From contig JADJQS010000015.1 in NCBI GenBank assembly GCA_016712635.1, positions 124,001-188,000 of the forward strand: a stretch of 64,000 bases of DNA, written 5' to 3'. The notes beneath the pieces are model-generated. The model saw only the letters and a list, made by a program, of their open reading frames with translations, was not told the origin of the DNA and searched no databases. A program made the position numbers and the translations under genes. The DNA is from Gammaproteobacteria bacterium (GTDB taxonomy: Bacteria; Pseudomonadota; Gammaproteobacteria; SZUA-140). Below are positions 8,501-18,671 of this stretch, in pieces (the first letter of the stretch is position 1; each line of letters opens with the position of its first letter).

Positions 8501-8573
8501 GTGAGGGGTGAGGCGTGAGGAGCAAGGTGTGTATCGAGGTTTTTCGCCTCACACCTTACCCCTCACTCCTCAC
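8501..8573 (+). repeat. Inverted array of GTGAGGN heptamers between atpG and atpD
   Basis: The left arm (8501-8531) reads as successive heptamers GTGAGGG, GTGAGGC, GTGAGGA, GCAAGGT. The right arm (8545-8573), read on the other strand, gives GTGAGGA, GTGAGGG, GTAAGGT, GTGAGGC. The arms can fold into a long imperfect hairpin with a short centre rich in T. The same heptamer family recurs at the glmU-glmS gap, so this looks like a dispersed repeat inserted in the operon rather than a terminator. Confidence 0.8.
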
Positions 8574-8597
8574 CGTAACTTTAAGGGGAATCAGGCA

Positions 8598-9998
<1,401 letters not shown>

Positions 9999-10028
9999 CG
10001 GATTGCATCAGAAGGGGAAGGGGGCATT

Positions 10029-10454
10029 ATGGCCATGACCATGCACGTCGACATCGTGAGCGCGGAGGAAGAGATCTTTTCCGGTCCGGCCGAGATGGTG
10101 TTCGCCCCGGCAGTGATGGGCGAGGTCGGCATACTGCCGCGTCATGCCCCGCTGCTGACCCAGCTCAAGCCCGGCGAGGTGCGCATCCGCACCGGCGGCG
10201 GCGAGGAACAGTTCTTCTATGTCTCCGGCGGCATGCTGGAGATCCAGCCCCACGTTGTCACCGTGCTGGCCGACACCGCCCTGCGCGCGAAGGACCTCGA
10301 CGAGGCCGCGGCCCTGCAGGCCAAGGAACGCGCCGAGCAGGCCCTGCGCGACAAGAGCTCGGAATTCGAGTATGCCCGCGCCCAGTCGGAACTCGCCGAG
10401 GCGGTCGCCCAGCTGCAGGCCATCAAGAAACTGCGCGATAAAGCCGGGCGATAG
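10029..10454 (+). CDS. atpC: F1Fo ATP synthase subunit epsilon
   Basis: A 141-residue subunit that couples rotor and F1 and can inhibit ATPase activity. The N-terminal beta-sandwich includes MHVDIVSAEEEIFSGPAEMV and ILPRHAPLLTQLKPGEVRI, with the C-terminal helical hairpin from about residue 90. It is the last gene of the atp operon; a 276-base gap follows before glmU, with no clear terminator. Either of two in-frame ATGs (10029 or 10038) could be used; the first follows a GGGGAAGGGGG ribosome site. Confidence 0.93.
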   Translation: MAMTMHVDIVSAEEEIFSGPAEMVFAPAVMGEVGILPRHAPLLTQLKPGEVRIRTGGGEEQFFYVSGGMLEIQPHVVTVLADTALRAKDLDEAAALQAKERAEQALRDKSSEFEYARAQSELAEAVAQLQAIKKLRDKAGR

Positions 10455-10730
10455 ACCGCCCGTTCCCGCCTCTCCGATCCAGATTGAAGCCTGGATGTTT
10501 TCCGCGGCCGGACCCGCGCCCGGGCGGCGTGGCCCGACTGTACGGCATGAACACCTCAATGCCGGCCGCGCGTCTGGGCCGTCTGCTGGGTTTGGGGCGC
10601 GATCTTGCGTAGAATAGCCGCATGTGGGCGATTTTCACGGGAACGCCGGCGGGCGACCACCGGTTTCAACGCGGCGGTATGCGCCATGCCGTTCCGCGCG
10701 GCTTCAATCTGTCATCCTGATTAAGTCTGC

Positions 10731-12101
10731 ATGGGACTCAAGGTAATCATACTGGCGGCGGGCGGCGGGACCCGGATGCGCTCCGACCTGCCCAAGGTCC
10801 TGCATCCGCTCGGGGGCGTCCCATTGCTCGAGCATGTGGTGACGACGGCGTTCTCCCTCAACCCGGAGCGTGTTCTCGTCGTCTACGGGCACGGCGGCGG
10901 GCAGGTGCGCGCGCGGCTCGATGAGATACATGTCGACTGGGTGGAGCAGTCCGAGCAACTCGGCACGGGTCACGCGGTGCAGCAGGTGTTGCCGGCGCTG
11001 TCCGGCGAGGATACCGCTCTCGTGCTGTACGGTGATGTACCGCTGATCGAGGCGCGGACGCTGCAGCGGCTGCTTGCCGCCACCGGGCGCGGCGACCTCG
11101 CGCTCATCACAGCGCAACTGGAGGATCCGGCCGGCTACGGGCGCATCGTGCGCGATCAGGCGGGCAATGTCCTGCGCATCGTGGAGGATAAGGATGCGAG
11201 TGATGAAGAGCGCGCAATCCGCGAGATCAACACCGGCTTTCTCGCGGCCAGGGGCGGCGCGCTGCGGCGCTGGCTGGCCGGGCTGAAGAACTGCAATGCC
11301 CAGGGTGAGTTCTACCTGACCGACGTGATCGCGCGCGCGGTCGGCGAAGGCAGTGCCGTGCATACGGTGAGTCCGCGCGTTAACGAGGAGATCCTCGGCG
11401 TGAACAACCGGCTCCAGCTCGCGGCGCTCGAACGCTGGTATCAGCGTAGTCAGGCTGACCGCCTGATGCTGCAGGGCGTGACGCTGATCGATCCCGATCG
11501 CTTCGATCTGCGCGGCGAGCTGTCCGCCGGCCGCGACGTGGTCATCGACGCCGGCGTGGTGCTGACGGGGCGCGTTGCGCTCGGCGACAGGGTCTACATC
11601 GGGCCGTACAGCGTGATCCGCGATGCGAGTATCGGCACCGATACACGTGTGGAGTCCCATTGCGTGATCGAAGATGCCGATATCGGACCGGGTTGCCGCA
11701 TCGGCCCCTTTGCGCGCCTGCGCCCGGAAACGGAAATCGACGGCGGTGCGCATATCGGCAATTTTGTCGAGGTGAAGAAATCCAGCATCGGCGCCGGCTC
11801 CAAGATCAATCACCTGAGCTACATCGGGGATACCACGATCGGGCGCGAGGTGAACGTCGGCGCCGGCACAATCACCTGCAACTACGACGGCGCCAACAAG
11901 CATCGCACCGAGATCGGCGACCGCGCCTTCATCGGCTCCGACACCCAGCTGGTGGCGCCGGTGAAAGTCGGCGCCGGGGCCACCATCGGCGCCGGTTCCA
12001 CGATCGTGCGCGACGCACCGCCAGGGGAGCTGACTCTCAGCCGCACACGGCAGGAAACGCGCAAGGGATGGAAACGGCCGGTGAAGAAAGGCAGGGAGTG
12101 A
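10731..12101 (+). CDS. glmU: Bifunctional GlmU: GlcNAc-1-P uridyltransferase / GlcN-1-P acetyltransferase
   Basis: A 456-residue cytoplasmic enzyme making UDP-GlcNAc for peptidoglycan and LPS. The N-terminal pyrophosphorylase domain starts with the nucleotide loop LAAGGGTRMRSDLPKVLHPL (about residues 8-27). The C-terminal half is a left-handed beta-helix of hexapeptide repeats ending with the acetyltransferase site (NHLSYIGDTTIG, GAGTITCNYDGANKHRT). It is placed directly after the atp operon, as in many gammaproteobacteria, and before glmS, the preceding step of the pathway. Confidence 0.97.
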   Translation: MGLKVIILAAGGGTRMRSDLPKVLHPLGGVPLLEHVVTTAFSLNPERVLVVYGHGGGQVRARLDEIHVDWVEQSEQLGTGHAVQQVLPALSGEDTALVLYGDVPLIEARTLQRLLAATGRGDLALITAQLEDPAGYGRIVRDQAGNVLRIVEDKDASDEERAIREINTGFLAARGGALRRWLAGLKNCNAQGEFYLTDVIARAVGEGSAVHTVSPRVNEEILGVNNRLQLAALERWYQRSQADRLMLQGVTLIDPDRFDLRGELSAGRDVVIDAGVVLTGRVALGDRVYIGPYSVIRDASIGTDTRVESHCVIEDADIGPGCRIGPFARLRPETEIDGGAHIGNFVEVKKSSIGAGSKINHLSYIGDTTIGREVNVGAGTITCNYDGANKHRTEIGDRAFIGSDTQLVAPVKVGAGATIGAGSTIVRDAPPGELTLSRTRQETRKGWKRPVKKGRE

Positions 12102-12326
12102 GGTGTCAGGCGTGAGGCGTAAAGGTAAACGACCAAGGAGTAAGAATCGACTGATGTCTTCTGAACATTCAATAAATGCAGGTTGGGCTGAGGTACGAAA
12201 CCCAACGGTCTACAGTCCGCGCTGGATTTCGCCATTCTCAGCCCAGCCAGCGCATACTCTGATGACCATGAGGCGACCCATCGGGTTTGACGCTTTACGC
12301 CTCACGCCTCACGCCTTACTCCTGCA
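12098..12326 (+). repeat. MITE-like intergenic element flanked by inverted GTGAGGC heptamer arrays
   Basis: The glmU-glmS gap is bounded by inverted heptamer arrays. The left array (about 12098-12124) is GTGAGGT, GTCAGGC, GTGAGGC, GTAAAGG. The right array (about 12290-12326), on the other strand, is GTAAGGC, GTGAGGC, GTGAGGC, GTAAAGC. Between them is a second palindrome with arms GTTGGG (12182-12187) and CCCAAC (12201-12206). No coding frame with a recognisable product is present. The layout suggests a non-autonomous repeat or nested repeats. Confidence 0.7.
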
Positions 12327-12340
12327 GAGGTGGCTCTAGC

Positions 12341-14170
12341 ATGTGCGGCATCGTCGGCGCCGTGGCGGGGCGCAACGTCGTTCCCATCCTGATCGAGGGG
12401 CTGAGCCGCCTCGAATATCGTGGCTATGATTCCGCGGGCGTGGCCGTGATCAACGGCGGCATCCGGCGCGTGCGCGCCGTCGGCCGCGTCGCCGACATGC
12501 AGAGCAAGGCGGTTGCCGAGGGACTGCAGGGCATGGTCGGCATCGGCCACACGCGCTGGGCGACCCACGGCGGCGTCACGGAGCCCAACGCGCATCCGCA
12601 TATTTCACACGGCGTCATCGCCGTAGTCCACAACGGCATTATCGAGAACCACGACGAACATCGCCGGCGCCTGCAGTCCCTTGGTTACAGCTTCGAGTCG
12701 CAGACCGACACCGAGGTGATCGCGCATCTCGTCTACTTTCATTACAAGGAATGCAAAAATCTGTTCACCGCGACACAGCGCGCGGTCGGCGAGCTTGTCG
12801 GCGCCTTCGCGATCGGCGTGGTGGCGCTCGATTCCCCCGATACCATGACCTGCGCTCGCGTGGGTTGTCCGCTGCTCATCGGTATGGGCGAGGGCGAGAA
12901 CTTCATCGCCTCGGACGTCTCCGCCGTCCTGTCCTGTACGCGCCGTGTGGTCTACCTCGAAGAGGGTGACGTGGCGGAGATCACCCGCGACCGCGTCACC
13001 ATCGTCGACAGTAGCGGGGTGAAGGTCGAGCGACCGGTGCACGTGAGCAACGTCTCGCTCGCCTCAATGGAACTGGGGCCCTACAGCCACTTCATGCAGA
13101 AAGAGATCCACGAACAGCCGCGCGCGCTCACCGACACGATCGAGCCTGTCGTCACGGGGCAGGGTTTTGATCCGGCGCTGTTCGGAGCCGAGGCCGTGGA
13201 TGTCTTCCGGGACATTCACGGCGTCCTCATCCTGGCGGCGGGCACGAGCTATTACGCGGGGCTGACCGCGAAATACTGGATCGAGGCCATCGCCGGAGTG
13301 CCGGTCACGGTGGAGATCGCGAGCGAGTTCCGTTACCGCGTGTCGGTCCCGGACCCGAGGCAGCTTGTCGTCACCATCTCCCAGTCGGGCGAGACGCTGG
13401 ACACGATGGAGGCGCTCAAACACGCCAAGTCGCTCGGTCAGCGCCAGACGCTGTCGATCTGCAACGTGCAGGAGAGCGCCATCCCGCGCGCATCAAGGCT
13501 GGTATTCTACACCCGCGCCGGGGCAGAGATCGGCGTGGCCTCAACCAAGGCCTTCACGACCCAGCTCGCCGCGTTGTTCACGCTGGCGGTCACGCTTGCG
13601 CGGGTGCGCGGGCGGCTCGCGCCGGAGCAGGAGGCCGGCTACATCGATGCGCTGCGCCACCTGCCCGGCAGTGTGCAGCACGCGCTCAACCTTGAGCCGC
13701 AGGTCGCCGAGTGGGCCCGCGGTTTCGCGCCGCGCCATCATGCACTGTTCCTCGGGCGCGGCATCCACTATCCGATCGCCCTTGAGGGCGCGCTCAAGCT
13801 GAAGGAGATTTCCTACATCCACGCCGAGGCCTATCCCGCCGGTGAATTGAAGCACGGCCCGCTGGCCCTGGTAGACAGTGACATGCCGGTGGTCGTGATC
13901 GCGCCGAATGACGCGCTGCTGGAAAAGGTGAAATCGAACATGCAGGAGGTGCGCGCGCGCGGCGGTGAGCTGTTCGTGTTCGCCGACCTGGACAGCCATT
14001 TTGCCGAGAGCGAAGGCGTGCACGTCATCCGCACCCCGCGCCACGTCGGGATCCTCTCACCGATCGTGCATGTCATTCCGGTGCAGATGCTCGCGTATCA
14101 CACGGCGCTGCAGAAGGGCACCGACGTCGACAAGCCGCGCAACCTCGCGAAATCGGTGACCGTGGAGTAA
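12341..14170 (+). CDS. glmS: Glutamine-fructose-6-phosphate aminotransferase (isomerizing) GlmS
   Basis: A 609-residue enzyme forming glucosamine 6-phosphate. The start is fixed at 12341 because the catalytic Cys must directly follow the cleaved Met (MCGIVGAV). The N-terminal glutaminase carries RLEYRGYDSAGVA and THGGVTEPNAHPH. Two SIS domains follow (AAGTSYYAGLTAKYW, SQSGETLDTMEALKHAK), and the end DKPRNLAKSVTVE is the canonical C-terminus. The frame is open further upstream into the heptamer repeat, which is not part of the protein. No GlmZ-type small RNA or ribozyme was recognised here. Confidence 0.97.
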   Translation: MCGIVGAVAGRNVVPILIEGLSRLEYRGYDSAGVAVINGGIRRVRAVGRVADMQSKAVAEGLQGMVGIGHTRWATHGGVTEPNAHPHISHGVIAVVHNGIIENHDEHRRRLQSLGYSFESQTDTEVIAHLVYFHYKECKNLFTATQRAVGELVGAFAIGVVALDSPDTMTCARVGCPLLIGMGEGENFIASDVSAVLSCTRRVVYLEEGDVAEITRDRVTIVDSSGVKVERPVHVSNVSLASMELGPYSHFMQKEIHEQPRALTDTIEPVVTGQGFDPALFGAEAVDVFRDIHGVLILAAGTSYYAGLTAKYWIEAIAGVPVTVEIASEFRYRVSVPDPRQLVVTISQSGETLDTMEALKHAKSLGQRQTLSICNVQESAIPRASRLVFYTRAGAEIGVASTKAFTTQLAALFTLAVTLARVRGRLAPEQEAGYIDALRHLPGSVQHALNLEPQVAEWARGFAPRHHALFLGRGIHYPIALEGALKLKEISYIHAEAYPAGELKHGPLALVDSDMPVVVIAPNDALLEKVKSNMQEVRARGGELFVFADLDSHFAESEGVHVIRTPRHVGILSPIVHVIPVQMLAYHTALQKGTDVDKPRNLAKSVTVE

Positions 14171-14325
14171 GTCACCACCTGACAGGTTCCATGGCCTTGC
14201 ATGGCATGGGTCCGCTTATCCGAACGGCGTTGGCTGATGTGACCAGGTTACGGTAGAACGGCTGTGGCACCAGTTGTAGACTGTGCCGATAAACAGGTCA
14301 AGCCATCACTTACGCGAAGGATATT

Positions 14326-14682
14326 ATGGATCTTAATAAGGCTATCGAAGTGCATATGGACTGGAAGGGGAGGTTCGGGAGCGCTATCGCCGAACGGGAA
14401 ACACTGGATGTTTCGGTGATCGCCCGAGATGATTGCTGTGATCTTGGGCACTGGCTACATGGTGCCGCGAACGATAAGTATGCCACCTTCAAATCCTATA
14501 CGACATGCGTGGATAATCATGCTGCTTTTCATGTCGAGGCAGGCAAGGTGGCGCAGACGATCAACGCAGAAAAGTACGCTGATGCCGAAGCCATGTTGAA
14601 TGCAGGCACGCCGTACTCTGCGGCCTCCACAGCGGTGTGCATCGCCATAATGCGATTGAAAAACGAAATCTCGAATGGATAA
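14326..14682 (+). CDS. Stand-alone CZB (chemoreceptor zinc-binding) domain protein
   Basis: A 118-residue soluble protein consisting only of a CZB domain. The zinc ligands of this family are all visible: His10 (HMDWK), Cys38 in the CDLGHW motif (38-43), and His65 and His69 in HAAFH. CZB domains sense zinc or hypochlorite oxidation of the Cys-zinc site, usually fused to chemoreceptors or diguanylate cyclases; free-standing copies are thought to act in trans. No chemotaxis gene lies nearby; the closest signalling partner in the window is the CHASE2 GGDEF-EAL protein 13 kb away. The ATG follows GAAGGAT. The partner is unknown. Confidence 0.85.
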   Translation: MDLNKAIEVHMDWKGRFGSAIAERETLDVSVIARDDCCDLGHWLHGAANDKYATFKSYTTCVDNHAAFHVEAGKVAQTINAEKYADAEAMLNAGTPYSAASTAVCIAIMRLKNEISNG

Positions 14683-15025
14683 ACGGATGGCCGCATACAA
14701 TCGCCGGCGCTGCTGCATAAGTCTTCTTCACATCTCTTTCCTCAATATTACGCGATCCCTTGCAGAACGAGACGTCCGGCCTGGACAATAATCTCGTCGC
14801 TTCAGGGAACTATCCCCCGCCAAGTCCCGTCTACAGGAATGTAGCCAATTCCAGTATCAGCATCGACACAGTAATACCCGGTGTCTGACCCACCACCTGG
14901 GGACAGCGCCGGCGCAAGGAAGAAGCGGGATAGGGATGCCAGCCGCCCTCCGCATGCCTGGTCCGGGTTTCCCCTTGTGGTCCGGGCAGTTTGCGAATCG
15001 GCGTCGAGATACAGGAGGGATTCGC
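14683..15025. other. Intergenic gap, no gene recognised
   Basis: These 343 bases separate the CZB gene from the sulfotransferase gene. Short frames here lack codon bias or a ribosome site. A strong Shine-Dalgarno (AGGAGGG, about 15013-15019) belongs to the downstream gene. No convincing promoter, terminator or mobile-element end was found. Confidence 0.5.
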
Positions 15026-15748
15026 ATGCAGAAGAGGCCGGCCGTGCTCCTGTCCGCCGGTATGCCGCGATCCGGAAGCACCTGGATGTTCAATGCCCTG
15101 CGCCTGCTGCTGCAGGGCTATCCCATGGTCTTCTCGCGGGTCGGGTCGGGATGGATCCAGGATCTGTCCAGATTGAGCGACAATCCGTTCATCCTGTTGA
15201 AGCTGCACTTCCACGTGACTCCTATCGCCGATTGCGCCCGCGCAATCTTCTATTCCTATCGGGATATCCGCGACGCGGTGGCCAGCCAGCAGCGCAGATT
15301 CGGCGGACCGGCGGAAATGGCATGGGTGGACGAGTATGTCCGGAGCCACGAGATGTGGATGCGTTGCGCCGATTACACCATGAAGTACGAACACATGTTG
15401 CATGACAAGGGCGGCATTATCGCGGATTTGATGGAGACGATACGAATAAAGTTTATGTTGTCGCCGCAAACCGGGGCTCCGGCGTCGAGTGCCGCAGAGA
15501 TCATTCATGAGATCGAGGGGATGAGCTATGACTCGCCCGGCCCCAGGAATCCGTATTATCACGAGGTCAATCTGTTTCATCCCGACCACATCACGGATGG
15601 GCGCGCCGGTTCCTGGAAAGGTTCTCTTGATCCGGAATTGTCCGCCGCCATCATGGATAAATATCGCTGGTGGTTCGAAAAATATGGCTATGATCCAATA
15701 GAGGGAAACAGGTCCACCGCTGCTGCGTACCAGGTCACCATGGCCTGA
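15026..15748 (+). CDS. PAPS-dependent sulfotransferase family protein
   Basis: A 240-residue cytoplasmic protein with the sulfotransferase fold. The 5'-phosphosulfate loop is SAGMPRSGSTWMFNAL (residues 10-25). The 3'-phosphate region is YSYRDIRDAVASQQRRF (near residue 76), and the C-terminal PAPS-binding loop is GRAGSWKGSL (near residue 191). The frame is open upstream, but the ATG at 15026 has an excellent ribosome site and begins just before the PAPS loop. No polysaccharide, lipid or PAPS-synthesis gene is adjacent, so the acceptor is unknown. The downstream 489-base gap contains a perfect 12-bp palindrome (15780-15791) and then the Pho boxes of phoX. Confidence 0.85.
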   Translation: MQKRPAVLLSAGMPRSGSTWMFNALRLLLQGYPMVFSRVGSGWIQDLSRLSDNPFILLKLHFHVTPIADCARAIFYSYRDIRDAVASQQRRFGGPAEMAWVDEYVRSHEMWMRCADYTMKYEHMLHDKGGIIADLMETIRIKFMLSPQTGAPASSAAEIIHEIEGMSYDSPGPRNPYYHEVNLFHPDHITDGRAGSWKGSLDPELSAAIMDKYRWWFEKYGYDPIEGNRSTAAAYQVTMA

Positions 15749-15955
15749 TACCATTGTCTGATATTGGAATTAGATCTTTACTACTAGTAGTGCTATCGGA
15801 TATCCCTAGTACGTAATTCGAACAGTATTTCCAGTTTTATCATTCATCCTCTCGATACGATCTGCCGTGCCGCGTGATTCGGCGCTAGTGCCACTATCTC
15901 TTCTGCGCGTCCATCGCCGTGTACAGACTGGAGGCGTTTGCGCGTCTTCCGGTCC

Positions 15956-16010
15956 ATTCATCCGGACGTCATCCAATCTTCATCGGATTGTCATCGGGCT
16001 TTGCTAGTGT
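15956..16010 (+). promoter_or_regulatory. Tandem Pho boxes (PhoB sites) and -10 element upstream of phoX
   Basis: Four hexamers recur at an exact 11-base period: ATTCAT (15956), CGTCAT (15967), CTTCAT (15978) and TGTCAT (15989). They match the second half of the 7+4 Pho-box unit (CTGTCAT). A TAGTGT -10 candidate (16005-16010) starts 10 bases after the last repeat, the geometry used when PhoB replaces the -35 contact. The predicted transcript would have a leader of about 220 bases before 16238. It implies phosphate-starvation control of PhoX. Confidence 0.75.
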
Positions 16011-16237
16011 GGTGTTGGTCGGCAGGACCGGTGAAGGCGTAATGGCCCATCGCCGGAGAGCCGGCATCGATGCGGACGGCGGCATTGTGATGCGGCAGGA
16101 ACACAGGCTGCGCAGGCTTTAGACGGCCTGAATCCGTCAGTATTTACCGGAACATTATTAAGGAGCGAGGGGATGCCCGGATCGCTCAGGTACAGGCATC
16201 CCATATCCTCGCCAAAATTCAAAATGAGGAGACTCAC

Positions 16238-18385
16238 ATGAGCAGCAAGCTGCACCCCGACAGCAAGGTTGTCACAGCCGAGATCAAGTCCAGCAATGCA
16301 TCCGGTAACGAATCCATCCACGATCTTATCGATCAGTACAAGCTCAATCGCCGCAGTTTCCTCAAGACGTCCCTCGGCGCGACCGCCGGTGCGGGCGCAG
16401 CTGCGGTACTGGGCGGAAATCTCGTGGACAGCGTCATCAATTATGCCGAGGCTGGCCACGTACCGATGGGCAGCATCGGGTTTTCCTCCGTTCCGGCCAA
16501 CATCATACCGATGACCGATGGCGTCACCGTGCCGAACGGCTACAGTGCCGGCGTGCTGGTGTCCTGGGGCGATTCCCTGACCCTGGCCCCGCACTGGGAT
16601 CCCGCCGGCGCCATGGACGAGGAGACCCAGCTGCACAGCTACGGCGCCCATACCGACGGCATGCACTACTTCCCGTTTCCGGGCGCGCTGGGCAATATCC
16701 GCGGTCTGCTCGTGACCAACAGTGAATACTGCGACCCCCCGCTGGTCAACAACATCACGCCCGCAGCGGACTATGCCACGGCGGCCCTCACCCTGGACAT
16801 GGTGCGTGCCCAGCAGGCGGCCCATGGAGTCAATGTCGTTGCCGTCGGCAAGGATCTGATCGGACGCGACCGCGGTGAGTGGAAGGTCGTTCGCTATTCG
16901 CCCTTCAACCGTCGCATCACCGGCAACACTCCGTGCAGGATCAGCGGCCCGGCCGCCGGCCACACACTGATGAAGACGTCCGCCGATCCCTCCGGCCGCC
17001 GTGTGCTTGGCACACTGAACAATTGTGCGCATGGCTACACGCCATGGGGTACCTATCTGACCTGTGAGGAGAACTGGAACGGCTATTTCTCCAACGAGAC
17101 CGGTGATGTCGAGGGCGTAGACGATCTGGACCAGAAGCAGACCATCGTCAAGGGCCAGACCCGTTACGGGGTGGTCAAGGGCGGATTCGGCTACCGTTGG
17201 CACGAGGTGGATGAGCGCTTCCGCGCCGATCTGCACCCCAACGAGGTCAACCGTTTTGGCTGGGTGGTGGAGATCGATCCCTTCGACCCAGACAGCACTC
17301 CGGTCAAGCGCACCGCGCTTGGCCGCTTCAAGCACGAAGGCGCCGAAGTCATGGTGGATGACAGGAATCGCGTGGCGGTGTACATGGGCGACGACGAGCG
17401 CAATGAATACGTCTACAAGTTCGTCTGCGCCAGGAAGTACAACTCCCGTAATCAGAAGGCGAACCGCGATCTGCTCGACGACGGCATTCTGTACGTTGCC
17501 CGGTTCAATGCGGACGGCAGCGGCGAGTGGCTGCCGCTGGCATGGGGCCAGAACGGCCTGACGCCGGAGAACGGTTTCGCCGACCAGGGTGAGGTGTTGA
17601 TCAAGTGCCGCCAGGCGGCCGACCGCCTCGGTGCCACCATGATGGACCGGCCCGAGTGGGGCGCGGCACACCCGGTGACGCGCGAGATATACATGACGCT
17701 GACCAACAACAGCCGCCGCGGCAACACACCGGTTTCCAGCAACAATCCGGACGGTACCAGCAACGCTGCCAGCGCTAACCCGCCGGTGGACGCCGCCAAC
17801 CCGCGGCCCGACAACGACTTTGGCCACATCATCCGCTGGCGGGATGCCAATGGCCGGGCCGATGCTACTACCTTCGCGTGGGATCTGTTCGTGCAGTGCG
17901 GCGACAAGTCCACCAGCAAGACGCTGGGCGGCAGCTATACCCCCGGAGAATTTGGCGGCCAGAGCATCGGCTACCATGGCAATATCAACGGCGACGATTA
18001 CGGTGCGCCGGACGGCCTGTGGTTCGATCGCAACGGCCGTCTGTGGATCCAGACCGACCAGGTCGGCAACGCTACTGGCGACTGGGTGAATATCGGCGGC
18101 AACGTCATGATGTGCGCCGACCCGGTCACCGGCGAGACGCGCCGCTTCCTCACCAGCCCCAAGAACTGCGAGGTCACCGGTGTGACCGGCACGCCGGACG
18201 GCAAGACGATGTTCGTCGGCATCCAGCATCCGGGCGAGGACTGGGTGACCACCTTCACCGACAATTCCACCTGGCCTGACAGCGGCATCAACGGTTCCAC
18301 CACGGCGAGTACGCAGGTGGTGTTCAAACCGCGTTCCTCGGTGGTCGTGATCAGCAAGAACAACGGCGGCGTGATCGGGACCTGA
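16238..18385 (+). CDS. phoX: Tat-exported PhoX-family alkaline phosphatase (DUF839)
   Basis: A 715-residue protein of the PhoX family, Ca2+/Fe-dependent phosphomonoesterases of the periplasm. A twin-arginine motif RRSFLK (residues 38-43) is followed by a hydrophobic Ala-rich segment, so export is folded, via Tat. Family features include THGMHYFPF-like acidic/His segments, the GVVKGGFGYRWHEVDERF region, WVVEIDPFDP, KRTALGRFKHEGAEV and the C-terminal NCEVTGVTGTPDGKTMFVGIQHPGE. The ribosome site is GAGGAG before the ATG. The tandem Pho boxes upstream support the assignment; a strong terminator follows. It could act on another phosphoester, but the family call is firm. Confidence 0.88.
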   Translation: MSSKLHPDSKVVTAEIKSSNASGNESIHDLIDQYKLNRRSFLKTSLGATAGAGAAAVLGGNLVDSVINYAEAGHVPMGSIGFSSVPANIIPMTDGVTVPNGYSAGVLVSWGDSLTLAPHWDPAGAMDEETQLHSYGAHTDGMHYFPFPGALGNIRGLLVTNSEYCDPPLVNNITPAADYATAALTLDMVRAQQAAHGVNVVAVGKDLIGRDRGEWKVVRYSPFNRRITGNTPCRISGPAAGHTLMKTSADPSGRRVLGTLNNCAHGYTPWGTYLTCEENWNGYFSNETGDVEGVDDLDQKQTIVKGQTRYGVVKGGFGYRWHEVDERFRADLHPNEVNRFGWVVEIDPFDPDSTPVKRTALGRFKHEGAEVMVDDRNRVAVYMGDDERNEYVYKFVCARKYNSRNQKANRDLLDDGILYVARFNADGSGEWLPLAWGQNGLTPENGFADQGEVLIKCRQAADRLGATMMDRPEWGAAHPVTREIYMTLTNNSRRGNTPVSSNNPDGTSNAASANPPVDAANPRPDNDFGHIIRWRDANGRADATTFAWDLFVQCGDKSTSKTLGGSYTPGEFGGQSIGYHGNINGDDYGAPDGLWFDRNGRLWIQTDQVGNATGDWVNIGGNVMMCADPVTGETRRFLTSPKNCEVTGVTGTPDGKTMFVGIQHPGEDWVTTFTDNSTWPDSGINGSTTASTQVVFKPRSSVVVISKNNGGVIGT

Positions 18386-18433
18386 GGCAGGAGGTATCCG
18401 AGTAACGGCCGAGATACGTCGTTTGGCATCAGG

Positions 18434-18467
18434 AACCGGCCCCGTTGATACGGGGCCGGTTTTTTTT
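18434..18467 (+). terminator. Rho-independent terminator of phoX
   Basis: A 10-bp perfect GC-rich stem (AACCGGCCCC, 18434-18443, with GGGGCCGGTT, 18452-18461), an 8-base loop and a run of eight T (18460-18467). This is a textbook intrinsic terminator 48 bases after the phoX stop. Confidence 0.93.
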
Positions 18468-18671
18468 GCGCGCTATCCATGCCGGATCTTGACTCAATCC
18501 CCCGATGGTTCTGTCGCACCACAGCTGATATTGTCAGGGCCGGGGTGACGAGTAAGTCGACCAATACTTATTTATATGAAACGAGCCCCTACATAACCAG
18601 CGCCCGTGCCGCCTGAATACCCGGATAGAATGATGTTAATCGACTGTATTTAATATTTATATTTAATTGTT

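Noticed and set aside
12102..12340. glmS ribozyme or GlmZ-like small RNA in front of glmS.
   Set aside because: No conserved ribozyme core or pairing to the glmS ribosome site could be seen; the gap is explained by the repeat element.
15919..16122. 67-codon frame across the Pho boxes.
   Set aside because: It has no ribosome site or family resemblance and is better explained as promoter and leader DNA of phoX.
16004..18229. 741-codon minus-strand frame opposite phoX.
   Set aside because: phoX is supported by Tat signal, motifs, Pho boxes and terminator; the antisense frame has no recognisable domain.
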